From UBA4582 sp047630175 (GTDB lineage Bacteria; Pseudomonadota; Gammaproteobacteria; Pseudomonadales; Azotimanducaceae), in NCBI GenBank assembly GCA_047630175.1, contig JBLHVI010000004.1:60590-124589 (forward strand): DNA of 64,000 bases, given 5' to 3'. This document shows, in pieces, positions 24,393 to 34,000 of the stretch (the stretch's first letter is position 1; every line of letters starts with the position of its first letter). The notes under the pieces were generated by a model that saw only the letters and a list, made by a program, of their open reading frames with translations, did no database searches and was not told the origin of the DNA. The position numbers and the translations under genes are program-made.

Positions 24393-25607
24393 ATGCTGAA
24401 ATTCTCTTATTGCGTCACCGTACTTGCCCTTAGCCTGTGCCTATTAACTGCAGGCGGACACGCTTTTGCCGCCGATTGTCCAGTAATTGATATCACAGCA
24501 GGCACCTTCAATGGCGCTTTGAATGACAGCGATTGTGGTATCAGCGACGTTCTGCCTATCAATGACAACTCCAGGGTCGACCAGTATCGTTTTACCACCA
24601 CCAGCAATGGCGCGGTAACAATCGGCATGAACTCGACGACCCTCGATGCCAGCCTGAGACTTTACAGTGATGACCTAGCAAATAGCCTTGCAGAAGATGA
24701 CGACAGCGGCAGCGGTTTCAACGCCCTGCTCACGACCACACTTGATGTCGGCACATACCGTATATTGGCCAACTCAGCGACGGTCGCGACCCAGACGGGT
24801 AGCTACACATTAACCTTGAACGCTAGCACCGGCGCCACCTCGTCGCGACTTATCAACATTGCAACTCGGGGTCGGATAGGCATCGATGATGCTGTTTTAA
24901 TCGGCGGCTTAATTATCGACGGCACCGCACCTAAAACCGTTATCATTCGCGCCATAGGGCCGAGTCTCGCGAACTTCAACGTTGCAGGCGTGCTGGCAGA
25001 TCCGCAGCTACAGCTATTCTCTGGGTCGACACCTATCGATAATAATGACGACTGGCGCCAGCATCCCCGTGCAGCAGAATTGCCCACTAAACTGCAACCC
25101 AGCTTGGAACAGGAATCGGCCATTGTCGCGACGCTTGAGCCCGGCGCCTACACCGCTATTGTCAGCGGTGTTAATGCGGCTCAGGGTGTTGGGCTAGTCG
25201 AGATATTTGAGGCCAACAGCGATGAGACCATGCGGCTGGTGAACATCGCGACACGCGGACACGTCGGTACAGATGACAATGTAATGATCGGCGGCTTGAT
25301 TATTCAGGGCGATTCACCCAAGACCGTTGTGATTCGTGCGAAAGGACCCAGCTTGGCAGATTTTGGCGTCGCCGATGTGTTAGCGAATCCACAGCTGCAA
25401 CTATTTTCCGGGCCTACTCCAATCGCTAGTAACGACGATTGGCAAACCGATGAACGCGTGCTGGATCTTCCCGTCAGTCTAAGGCCCACCAACAATCTCG
25501 AGTCTGTTCTGGTGCGCACGCTTGAACCCGGCCCCTATACGGCGATCGTGAGCGGAGTCGGAGGTGCGACAGGTATCGGCTTAGTCGAGGTGTTCGAGCT
25601 TAACTAA
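24393..25607 (+). CDS. Secreted protein with a PPC-like domain and two ~105-residue repeats
   Basis: Function not known. The ATG at 24393 begins a good signal peptide (MLKFSYCVTVLALSLCLLTA then GGHAFA), 404 residues in all; an earlier ATG at 24279 would lie inside the glycosyltransferase gene. An N-terminal beta domain (about 30-145) resembles bacterial pre-peptidase C-terminal domains: VDQYRFTTTSNGAVTIGMNS and LDASLRLYSDDLANSLAEDD. Two tandem homologous units follow (about 150-275 and 277-404), each with NIATRG, IGGLII, PKTV.IRA.GPSLA.F, PQLQLFSG.TPI, NDDW, TLEPG.YTAIVSGV and GLVE.FE. Such repeats occur in surface proteins of several phyla. Its position behind the glycosyltransferase suggests an outer-surface role. 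Confidence 0.75.
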   Translation: MLKFSYCVTVLALSLCLLTAGGHAFAADCPVIDITAGTFNGALNDSDCGISDVLPINDNSRVDQYRFTTTSNGAVTIGMNSTTLDASLRLYSDDLANSLAEDDDSGSGFNALLTTTLDVGTYRILANSATVATQTGSYTLTLNASTGATSSRLINIATRGRIGIDDAVLIGGLIIDGTAPKTVIIRAIGPSLANFNVAGVLADPQLQLFSGSTPIDNNDDWRQHPRAAELPTKLQPSLEQESAIVATLEPGAYTAIVSGVNAAQGVGLVEIFEANSDETMRLVNIATRGHVGTDDNVMIGGLIIQGDSPKTVVIRAKGPSLADFGVADVLANPQLQLFSGPTPIASNDDWQTDERVLDLPVSLRPTNNLESVLVRTLEPGPYTAIVSGVGGATGIGLVEVFELN

Positions 25608-26193
25608 CAGGCGTGCTGGCCAAGTCTGCGACAAGTGACCGCCTAACCGCATCGCTAAGCACCTCAGGTTCGCAGGGAAATCCAGAGTGATCAACACCGA
25701 TAGTGATCACGGCACCTTGTTGCGCGGCCGAGACCTGGGCAGACGTTAATGGGTAGCGCATAAAATGCACAGCAGAGGTTTTATCCTCAGTCGTGCGATC
25801 CATGTCTTCGTCGCAGATGGCAAAACTTTTGTCTTGCTCACCGACCTGAATCCAAACCTTGTCTTCTACACCAATTAACTGCGCCAGCCGACGCTTGCGT
25901 TCATCAACATCGTTGTACTGAATAAGCATGGTGCACTTCCAATTGTCACCATCCGGGATCAGGGGATTGTAGGCATCTAGTTCATCCTGAATACCTGCCG
26001 ACTCATAAACTTTTTCGATGCGCAGCATTTCTTGGATTTGGTAGCGGATGGTCAATTCATCCTCGAAAATCAGCGCAATATGACCACCAAGCATAACCTG
26101 GCGATTTTTCTTATGTGCCAGCACCTCAGTACGAAATGTCGACCGACGTTCTGAATACTCTTCCAACGACCATAAATTGGCGCGTGATAACAT
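25600..26193 (-). CDS. DUF3501 family protein
   Basis: Uncharacterised 197-residue family, typically linked with a rubrerythrin and an Fe-S cluster protein as here. The start is the ATG at 26193, preceded by AAGGAG; a longer open frame upstream overlaps the Fe-S gene and lacks family resemblance. Family-typical segments: LWSLEEYSERRSTFRTEVLA, LGGHIALIFEDELTIRYQIQ, then EMLRIEKVYESAGIQDELDA and YNPLIPDGDNWKCTMLIQY, and EDKTSAVHFMRYPLT. No signal peptide or membrane segment. It is the last gene of the rubrerythrin/Fe-S/DUF3501 run and overlaps the secreted repeat protein gene by 8 bp at the convergent ends. Confidence 0.88.
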   Translation of the reverse strand: MLSRANLWSLEEYSERRSTFRTEVLAHKKNRQVMLGGHIALIFEDELTIRYQIQEMLRIEKVYESAGIQDELDAYNPLIPDGDNWKCTMLIQYNDVDERKRRLAQLIGVEDKVWIQVGEQDKSFAICDEDMDRTTEDKTSAVHFMRYPLTSAQVSAAQQGAVITIGVDHSGFPCEPEVLSDAVRRSLVADLASTPVS

Positions 26194-26236
26194 GCTTGTC
26201 TCCTTGAAAATCAGCCACGATGAATCGAGGCTGTGG

Positions 26237-27562
26237 CTAAATATCGTAGGCTTTACGCAGCAGTGACATTGGATGTTCAGACTTGTCGACACTGGTCGCC
26301 AAGTTGGAAATATGAACACCGGCCATGGGGCAGTCACTGGTGAAATGCTCGGGCTGTTTAGCGTCAACCTGACGTACAACAGGGCGGGCAATCTTTAAAG
26401 ATTTAGCACGCGTTTCTTTTTTTACCGCGTAGGTGCCATCGTGACCCGAACAACGCTCGATGGCGCTAACGGTCGTGTCTTGCACCAGATTAAGAATATC
26501 CCGGGTCTTCAAACCAATATTTTGAACGCGCAGGTGACACGCTACTTGATAGCTAATCTCGCCTAGTGACGCTTTGAAGTCGGTATTAAACTCACCGCCA
26601 CGATGCCGCAGATGAAGGTACTCAAACGGATCAAAAAACGCTTTCTTAACCTTTTGCACATCGGCGTCATCGGGGAACATTAGCGGCAGCTCTTGCTTGT
26701 ACATCAGCACGCAAGAGGGAATTGGCGCGATTAAATCGTAGCCTTCATCCACTAACTTGGCGAGCACCGGGATATTCTCATTCTTAAGTTTTTCTACCGT
26801 ATGCAGATCACCCAACTCAAGTTTAGGCATTCCGCAGCAAGCCTCTTTGGGCACTAAGTCAATCTGAATGCTGTTGTGTTCGAACACCTTAACGAAGTCT
26901 TCGCCCAAATTAGGCGTATTGTAATTGCCATAGCAGGTGGCATAAAACGCAACTTTACCCGTGGTGCGTCCCACGGGTTTAACGGTTTGCGGTGTATTCG
27001 TAAAACGCTTCCGCAACGTCTTTGAATGGTAGTCAGGAACAGGCGCCTCATGATGAACGCCCAGCGTTTTTTCGAGCGCATTACGGAATAAACCATTCTT
27101 GTTCAAGGCATTCACGGTCACATCAACCAATGGGATACTCACCAATTTCCCCACGGTGTCAGTGTTGGTCAAGGTCCGGTCACGAAAGCTTGCACCCTCG
27201 CTCGAAAAGCGTTGCGCCTTGGCCCGCAACATCAAGTGTGGGAAGTCAATATTCCACTCGTGGGGCGGCACATAGGGGCATTTCGTCATATAGCAAAGGT
27301 CGCACATGTAGCATTGATCAACGACCTTGTAGTAATCACTCTTGGGGATGCCGTCGACCTCTAGGGTCTCAGATTCATCCACCAAATCAAACAGCTGTGG
27401 AAAAGAGTCGCACAGGCTTACGCATCGACGACAGCCGTGGCAAACGTCATAGACGCGCTCTAGCTCGTCAAATAAATCGTCTTTATCCCAAAAGGCTTCT
27501 TCCTTCCATCCTAGTGGATGTCGTGTCGGTGCCTCAAGATTGCCTTCTCGACGCTCGCTCAT
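26237..27562 (-). CDS. Heterodisulfide-reductase-related Fe-S protein
   Basis: Cytoplasmic electron carrier or oxidoreductase subunit of the GlpC/HdrD-like class. The 441-residue protein has two ferredoxin-type motifs for [4Fe-4S] clusters: C41-x2-C44-x2-C47-x3-C51 and C84-x2-C87-x2-C90-x4-C95 (the last followed by P). Two CCG-like regions follow, with YATCYGNY and KEACCGMPKLELGD in the middle and CHLRVQ with IERCSGHDGTYA towards the C-terminus. This layout suggests thiol/disulfide or low-potential electron transfer to the rubrerythrin. The start (27562) is 178 bp after the rubrerythrin stop, and this gap holds a nested inverted repeat. Confidence 0.88.
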   Translation of the reverse strand: MSERREGNLEAPTRHPLGWKEEAFWDKDDLFDELERVYDVCHGCRRCVSLCDSFPQLFDLVDESETLEVDGIPKSDYYKVVDQCYMCDLCYMTKCPYVPPHEWNIDFPHLMLRAKAQRFSSEGASFRDRTLTNTDTVGKLVSIPLVDVTVNALNKNGLFRNALEKTLGVHHEAPVPDYHSKTLRKRFTNTPQTVKPVGRTTGKVAFYATCYGNYNTPNLGEDFVKVFEHNSIQIDLVPKEACCGMPKLELGDLHTVEKLKNENIPVLAKLVDEGYDLIAPIPSCVLMYKQELPLMFPDDADVQKVKKAFFDPFEYLHLRHRGGEFNTDFKASLGEISYQVACHLRVQNIGLKTRDILNLVQDTTVSAIERCSGHDGTYAVKKETRAKSLKIARPVVRQVDAKQPEHFTSDCPMAGVHISNLATSVDKSEHPMSLLRKAYDI

Positions 27563-27651
27563 GCTTTGCTTTCCTTGTCTTTACCACCATGCGGATGCAG
27601 CTTGCGCTGAGTCGTTTCAAACAATAAATTATCGTCAGAACATTTGGAGTG

Positions 27652-27717
27652 TCTGACCCGCTGTCGTCCCATGATCGCCGGTTGAGACGACCATGGGATC
27701 CCACAAACTTGGTCAGA
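27652..27717. repeat. Nested inverted repeat between rubrerythrin and the Fe-S gene
   Basis: An outer pair TCTGACC (27652-27658) / GGTCAGA (27711-27717) encloses an inner pair TCCCATG (27667-27673) / CATGGGA (27692-27698). Both pairs are perfect 7-mers in proper nesting, so the transcript could fold into a two-stem structure. It may be an intercistronic processing or stability element, or a partial terminator, for the leftward operon. Confidence 0.65.
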
Positions 27718-27740
27718 TACCTCCTAGCAAAAACCGTCGA

Positions 27741-28160
27741 CTACGCGTCGAGGTTATCCAATGCTTTCTGAAAACGGTTGGCATGGCTGCGCTCAGCTTT
27801 CGCCAATGTTTCAAACCAGTCGGCAATCTCATCGAAGCCTTCTTCACGAGCAGCAGACGCCATACCCGGATACATATCTGTGTACTCATGAGTTTCGCCG
27901 GCAACTGACGCCTTCAGATTGTCACTAGTGGGGCCGATAGGCATGCCTGTCGCTGGGTCGCCCACTTCTTCAAGATACTCAAGATGACCGTGAGCATGGC
28001 CTGTTTCACCTTCAGCCGTGGAGCGAAAAACTGAAGCGACATCGTTGTAACCTTCCACGTCAGCTTTGGCCGCAAAGTACAGATACCGACGGTTAGCTTG
28101 GGATTCACCGGCGAACGCGTCTTTCAAGTTCTGTTCGGTTTTTGAACCTTTCAATGACAT
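27741..28160 (-). CDS. Rubrerythrin (ferritin-like diiron protein without rubredoxin domain)
   Basis: Diiron protein expected to reduce peroxide. The ATG at 28160, with GGAG 10 bases upstream, gives 139 residues. Helical ferritin-like motifs: LKDAFAGESQANRRYLYFAA, STAEGETGHAHGHLEYLEEV, VAGETHEYTDMYPGMASAAR and FETLAKAERSHANRFQKALD, containing the E/ExxH metal ligands. The usual C-terminal rubredoxin [Fe(SCys)4] domain is absent, so electrons must come from elsewhere, perhaps the downstream Fe-S protein. It heads the three-gene leftward run. Confidence 0.9.
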   Translation of the reverse strand: MSLKGSKTEQNLKDAFAGESQANRRYLYFAAKADVEGYNDVASVFRSTAEGETGHAHGHLEYLEEVGDPATGMPIGPTSDNLKASVAGETHEYTDMYPGMASAAREEGFDEIADWFETLAKAERSHANRFQKALDNLDA

Positions 28161-28380
28161 AGATTTTCTCCAATTGATTGAACACAAGGTTTGTGGAGCA
28201 TAAAAGATAGACGTCTGCTGTGCCCGAGTCCAATGAATGTTTCCGGTTGGAATGATCGGCAAAATCGATCGGCAAAGGCGAAATGCGCATGATAATCAAT
28301 CGTATTTACATCCTCGGATGGCCAGCCCTCAGTCTGTGCTACCCTGCGACACTAGGCTCACGCTATTGAAGGGAAAACCG

Positions 28381-30009
28381 ATGCTTAAAATCCTGATGAC
28401 ACCGCTTTGTCTGGCACTGATATTGACCGGTTGCGGCCAATCTGACACACCGCCTCCGCATATTGAAGTAGCCCCGCTCAGCGTTACTGTGCTCGCGTCA
28501 GGGGCAAATATTGCTGGCGCTAATGGCATTAATTTCTCACCTGACAATCAGCTGTACATTGCCTCCGTCGTCGGCTCCAACATCACCGTGATTGACCCGG
28601 ACAGTGGCGCAATTGTGCGTCGCCTTGGCACCGCCGAGGGCGTTACCGGCCCTGATGACATAGCTTTTGGACCAGACGGCAGTTACTTCTGGACCTCGAT
28701 ATTGACGGGCGAGGTGGCAGGTTTTAACAAGGACGGCGAGCGTGTGGTAGCGGCGCAACTGACACCCGGCGTCAATCCTATTACCTTCTCCGACAATGGT
28801 CGATTATTTGTTTCTCAATGCTTCTTCGGTACGGGCTTGTTCGAAATCGACCCTTTAGGCGTTGAACCAGCACGCGTTATTGCTGAGGATCTTGGTCCTG
28901 GGTGTGGTTTGAACGGCATGGATTGGGGCCCTGACAACCGGCTATACGGACCTCGCTGGTTTACTGGGGAGATTGTCAGCTTCGACGTCGACAGCAAAGA
29001 GATGCGTGTTGAGGCCGTCGGCTTTCAGACACCAGCCGCCGTCAAGTTCAACAGCAAAGGCGAGTTGCACGTGCTGGATACCGGCACTGGCGAAGTCTTC
29101 AGGCTTGATACTAAAGAACGCGATGGAAGGATTCTCATCGCCACCCTGACGCCTGGGTTAGATAACTTTGCCTTCGATAAAACCGATCGGCTGTTTGTCT
29201 CCAGCTTTATCGATGGCTTTATCAAACGCATCGAGGCAGATGGCAGTTTAACCACGCTACAACCTGGAGGGATGGGCCACCCCGGCGGTATAACGCTGTT
29301 CAAAGGCGAGTTGGTTGTGGCAGACCTTAATGCCATTAGGTTTTTTGACCCCATGACCGGCGACGAGACGCGCATTCACCGAAATATTCTCGGCGTTGGC
29401 AAGGTCGGTGGCGCAATGAATCTGGCAGCCGATGGCGAACACCTGATTCTCGCGTCATGGGTCGACAGCGATATTAGAGTCTGGGATCCAGCATCCGGAG
29501 AAATTATTGAGCGCTATAGCAATCTACAAGGCCCCGTCGCAGCTGTGCGCTTCGACAATCAGCTCATCGCGACGGAAGCTGGCACAGGTCGAGTCATTAG
29601 CCTTAGCAAGACTGGCATCAAAACTTTGTTCAGCCTGCCCTCGCCCTCAGGACTGGTCGTTGGCAACAACGCCTTGTACGTCACTGACCGCGAATCAGGC
29701 AGCATTTACCAACTTGGCAAAAATGATGTCTTAATGCCTGAGCCCATGTTGGTGATCAGTGGCCTGACGACTCCGGAAGGTATCGCGCTGGATGGTGAAG
29801 GCTTTATTGTCGTCGAAGGCAGCACTGGCGAGATCAAGCGCATCAGCGCTGCTGGCACACAAACACTGTTGGCGACGATTCCTGCCGGCACTCCTGCGCC
29901 TAGCAACCAACAACCTCCATCTATGGTGTTTAATGGGGTGGCGCTAGGGCTTAACGGCACCATCTACACAACCGGCGAGACTAGCCGCAAACTCTACAAA
30001 ATCATGTAG
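28381..30009 (+). CDS. SMP-30/NHL-type beta-propeller lipoprotein
   Basis: Function not known. The ATG at 28381 starts a lipoprotein signal (MLKILMTPLCLALILTGCGQ; lipobox LTGC, lipidated Cys at 17), 542 residues. The mature protein is built of repeated four-stranded blades of the SMP-30/gluconolactonase/NHL kind: GPDDIAFGPDGSYFWTSI, GLNGMDWGPDNRLYGPRWFT, AVKFNSKGELHVLDTGTGEV, NFAFDKTDRLFVSSFIDGFI, TTPEGIALDGEGFIVVEGST. It may bind a ligand or be a lactonase, but the catalytic residues cannot be assigned here. It is divergent from rubrerythrin. Confidence 0.8.
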   Translation: MLKILMTPLCLALILTGCGQSDTPPPHIEVAPLSVTVLASGANIAGANGINFSPDNQLYIASVVGSNITVIDPDSGAIVRRLGTAEGVTGPDDIAFGPDGSYFWTSILTGEVAGFNKDGERVVAAQLTPGVNPITFSDNGRLFVSQCFFGTGLFEIDPLGVEPARVIAEDLGPGCGLNGMDWGPDNRLYGPRWFTGEIVSFDVDSKEMRVEAVGFQTPAAVKFNSKGELHVLDTGTGEVFRLDTKERDGRILIATLTPGLDNFAFDKTDRLFVSSFIDGFIKRIEADGSLTTLQPGGMGHPGGITLFKGELVVADLNAIRFFDPMTGDETRIHRNILGVGKVGGAMNLAADGEHLILASWVDSDIRVWDPASGEIIERYSNLQGPVAAVRFDNQLIATEAGTGRVISLSKTGIKTLFSLPSPSGLVVGNNALYVTDRESGSIYQLGKNDVLMPEPMLVISGLTTPEGIALDGEGFIVVEGSTGEIKRISAAGTQTLLATIPAGTPAPSNQQPPSMVFNGVALGLNGTIYTTGETSRKLYKIM

Positions 30010-30039
30010 CTGTTTACGCCAGAGGCTTTTATTGAAAGA

Positions 30040-30894
30040 TCACGCTGGCAACTGCAAAACCTGTTTTTTGTAAGACTGGAACAAGTTATCCAGCGTCTTC
30101 CACATGACGCCCGGCGCCCCGTTACCGACGGGCTGCCCGTCAAGCTGAACGACGGGCCATACCTCATGGCCAGAGCCTGTAATCATCAACTCGTCGGCGC
30201 CAGCTAACTCCGTCGCCGGAATATCTCGCTCTTGAAGCGCCAATCCATTGGCAGCAGCCAGTTCGACCACCAGATCTCGGGTAATCCCGTGCAACAACAG
30301 CTTGGATTTCGGCGGCGTAACTATCACACCATCTTTGACCATGAAGATATTGGAGGACGTACCTTCGGTCGCCAGGCCATCGCGAATCAACACGGCATCA
30401 TCAGCGCCTTGGGAAATCGCCTCGTTCTTGAGCATACCTGCGGCAATTAAACTGACGGTTTTAATATGTCCCCGGCCCCAGCGAAAATCCTCAAGACTCA
30501 CAAGCGCGTATGGCTTGATCGATTTCCTGTCCAAAATAGGCGCCGCTGAAACAGTCAGGAGTACCGTTGCTGGGCCTTTCGGATATACATGATCGCGCTT
30601 GGCCGCAATGCCCCGAGTCACTTGAATATAAACAAGGGCCGTGGTCTCCTCGGCGCGCACCAAAGCCTCTTTAATCAATGCTGCCCACTCGTCTTGACCG
30701 AGCGGGTTGGCAAGCTTGATCTCTGCCAAACTCTTGCCCAGTCGCGTCAGATGCTGATCGAGAGTGAACACCCGCCCGTCATACACCGGAATGACCTCGT
30801 AGATGCCATCACCGAACATAAAGCCACGATCTAACACCGAAATTTTGGCGTCTTCAATTGCTTGCCAGGTACCGTTTAAATAAGAAATTGCCAT
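30040..30894 (-). CDS. Class IV PLP aminotransferase, D-amino-acid transaminase-like
   Basis: Fold-type IV PLP enzyme, 284 residues. It has the class signature: LDRGFMFGDGIYEVIPVYDG (about 21-40), the PLP lysine K145 in GRGHIKTVSLIAAGMLKNEA, and LATEGTSSNIFMVKDGVIVT followed by LLLHGITRDLVVELA. The numbering of the lysine equals that of Bacillus D-amino-acid transaminase, and the layout favours DAAT over branched-chain IlvE, though an IlvE-like or aminodeoxychorismate lyase-like function cannot be excluded. It makes D-Glu and related D-amino acids if DAAT. Divergent from the fused carboxylase gene, sharing the 174-bp intergenic region. Confidence 0.82.
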   Translation of the reverse strand: MAISYLNGTWQAIEDAKISVLDRGFMFGDGIYEVIPVYDGRVFTLDQHLTRLGKSLAEIKLANPLGQDEWAALIKEALVRAEETTALVYIQVTRGIAAKRDHVYPKGPATVLLTVSAAPILDRKSIKPYALVSLEDFRWGRGHIKTVSLIAAGMLKNEAISQGADDAVLIRDGLATEGTSSNIFMVKDGVIVTPPKSKLLLHGITRDLVVELAAANGLALQERDIPATELAGADELMITGSGHEVWPVVQLDGQPVGNGAPGVMWKTLDNLFQSYKKQVLQLPA

Positions 30895-30967
30895 ATTGCC
30901 AGCCTTATAAACCTCTTAGTTTTGGTCTTTACTTGCCCATCATAGCGGCAATTCCCGCCGGCTTCAC

Positions 30968-31002
30968 TCAGACATTATTAATGGTATATTAACCAAGTCT
31001 GA
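30968..31002. promoter_or_regulatory. 35-bp concentric palindrome, likely operator
   Basis: TCAGAC (30968-30973) pairs with GTCTGA (30997-31002), and the inner TTAAT (30978-30982) pairs with ATTAA (30988-30992); both pairs share the same centre at 30985. It lies between the divergent aminotransferase and carboxylase genes, 66 bp before the latter's ATG. This is the form of a dimeric repressor or activator site; the factor is unknown. Confidence 0.6.
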
Positions 31003-31068
31003 AGACTATGTGCCAGTCATGCGTTAGCAAAAAACCATCACTGAGCGCCCCCTAACAGAGACCCGAAC

Positions 31069-34000
31069 ATGATGAAAAAAATATTGATCGCCAACCGAGG
31101 CGAAATCGCCATCCGCATCGCCCGTGCTGCAGCTGAGCTGGGTATCACAACGGTCGGTATCTGCTCACAAGACGATGTCGCATCGCTGCATAATCGCAAG
31201 GTTGATGAATCCGTGGTACTTAGCGGCTCGGGCACTGCAGCCTACCTTGATGCTGCGCAAATTCTGCAGATTGCGGACGATACGGGATGTGACGGGATAC
31301 ATCCCGGCTATGGGTTCCTCAGCGAAAACGCCAGCTTTGCCGAGGCGTGCCAAGCGCGCGAAATTATTTTTATCGGACCCACCGCCAAGCAACTAGCACT
31401 GTTTGGCGACAAGTCCCAAGCACGACTGCTTGCAGCGGCATGCGATGTTCCTATCATCGGCGGCACTGAGGAAAAGACCGACCTTGCAGGTGCTCAAGCG
31501 TTTTTTAGCCAACTCCCTAGCGGCGCGCAGATGCTGATCAAAGCTCAGGCCGGCGGTGGCGGGCGCGGAATGCGTATCGTTAAAACTATCGAAGACTTGC
31601 CGAATTTATTGGCACGTTGTCAAAGTGAAGCGTTGGCCGCCTTCGGTGATGACAGTGTATATGTTGAGCGATTGATTCCCCGGGCTCGGCACATCGAAAT
31701 ACAGATAATCGGCGACGGCGAAAAAATCTGTCACCTATGGGAGCGCGAATGTAGTGTCCAGCGTAACCATCAAAAAGTCATTGAGATCGCGCCAGCACCG
31801 GGCCTTGATCCCAAATTGCGAGAACAGCTGATCAATGCCGCAACCACCATGGCCAAACGCGCCCAGTATCGCAGCCTCGGCACCTTCGAGTTTTTATTAG
31901 ATCGAGACAATCCGGGAAATTTCTACTTCATTGAAGCCAATCCACGACTTCAAGTCGAACACACGATCACGGAAAGTGTGACGGGCATTGATCTCGTACA
32001 AACCCAGCTGCGACTCGCCAGTGGTGAATCATTGCAATCGCTGGGACTCACCGCCGACAACTTACCAGCGCCTCGCGGTTACGCTATCCAGACACGTATC
32101 AATATGGAAACACTGACCAGCAAACAAGGTTTCAAACCAACCGGTGGTACGCTCAGTGTTTTTGAGCCACCTACGGGGCCAGGCATTCGGCTAGATTCTT
32201 TTGCCTATGCGGGCTATCAGACATCAACAAGATTCGACTCACTGTTAGCGAAATTAATTGTGCACAGCAACAGCTCTGAATTTGCTAACTGCGCCCGTAA
32301 AACGTATCGCGCCTTAGCAGAATTTCGCCTAGAGGGCTTCGACACCAACATCCCCTTTCTGCAAAACCTTGTTATGTCGCCAGACTTTCAGGCTAACGAT
32401 TTATACACCCGCTATGTCGATGACCATCTTGAACAACTTGCAGCGCTAGGCTCCCACACATCGCTTTATTTCGACACAGAGCAAGATACCAAAGCAGATC
32501 CACTGACTGATCACGCCTCACAAACGGTTCATGAAGGCGGTAAAATAAGCGCAAGCGGCTCCCCGCAGATGACAGGACCCGACGGTACGACAGCTGTGTC
32601 GGCGCCCCTGCAGGGCACCGTCATAGAACTCAGCGTGGAAGTTGGCGCGGCCGTCTACCCGGGACAACAACTGGCCATCATGGAAGCCATGAAGATGGAA
32701 CATGTTATTGGGGCGCCCATGGGAGGCACCGTCATGATGCTGAGCTGCATGACAGGTGACACCGTAACTGAGGGTCACCCCTTGCTATTTATCGAACCCG
32801 GCGAAGTCCTCGTAGCCGATGCAGCGGAAGCGCAAGACCTAGACCCAAACTTAATCCGCCCTGACCTTGCCGAAAGCAATGCGCGCCATGCGTTAGGCCA
32901 AGATGTTGCTCGGCCCGAAGCCGTTGCGCGCCGACACGGCACAAACCATCGCACAGCCAGAGAGAACCTCGCAGACCTTTATGATGCCGACAGCTTTGTC
33001 GAATATGGCGCATTGACCATCGCCGCCCAAAGACGTCGACGCAAACTTGAAGACCTGATGCAGAATACGCCTGCTGACGGCATGGTCACGGGCATGGGCA
33101 GCGTCAATGGCGAGCTGTTCCCGGATCAAGAGACTCAATGCATCATCATGTCTTACGATTACATGGTGCTTGCTGGAACCCAAGGCTCGCAGAATCATCG
33201 CAAGAAAGATCGAATGTTCGAATTAGCAGAGAAACTAAAGCTGCCGGTCATTGTGCTTGCAGAGGGTGGCGGTGGTCGGCCCGGTGACACAGACGGACTC
33301 GGCATTGCCGGACTCGACTGCCTAGCGTTTTCGCTGTACGGCAAACTTAGTGGCCTGGTGCCCCGTATCGGCATCACCTCCGGCCGGTGCTTTGCCGGTA
33401 ACGCCGCGCTGTTAGGTGCTAGCGATGTGGTAATCGCAACCCGCGACTCGAACATTGGTATGGGTGGCCCCGCCATGATTGAGGGCGGCGGCCTAGGTAT
33501 TTTTACGCCTGACGATATCGGCCCCATTGACGTCCAGTCTGCTAACGGCGTAGTAGACATTGTTGTTGAGGATGAAGCTGAAGCCATGCAGGTCGCCAAG
33601 CAATACCTTAGCTACTTTCAAGGCCGGTTAAGTAAATGGCAAGCACCTGACCAGATTAAGTTACGCGCTATCATTCCCGAGAATCGACTGCGTATCTACG
33701 ACATTCGCGAGTTGATAGAAACCCTCGTAGACGTCGACTCATTGCTGGAGCTACGGGCTCTCTTTGGATTAGGCATGATTACGGCGTTCGCGCGTATTGA
33801 GGGCAGGCCTATTGGGATCATCGCTAACAATCCGGCTTATCTGTCCGGTGCCATCGACAGCGACGGTGCAGATAAGGCCGCCCGCTTCATGCAGCTATGC
33901 GACGCATTTGATATCCCTATTGTCAGCCTCTGCGATACCCCAGGCATTATGGTCGGACCCGAGTCAGAGAAGACCGCATTGGTGCGACACGCCGCGCGCA

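Noticed and set aside
27022..27627. 201-codon open frame antisense to the Fe-S gene
   Set aside because: No domain motif, and it lies fully over a well-conserved gene on the other strand.
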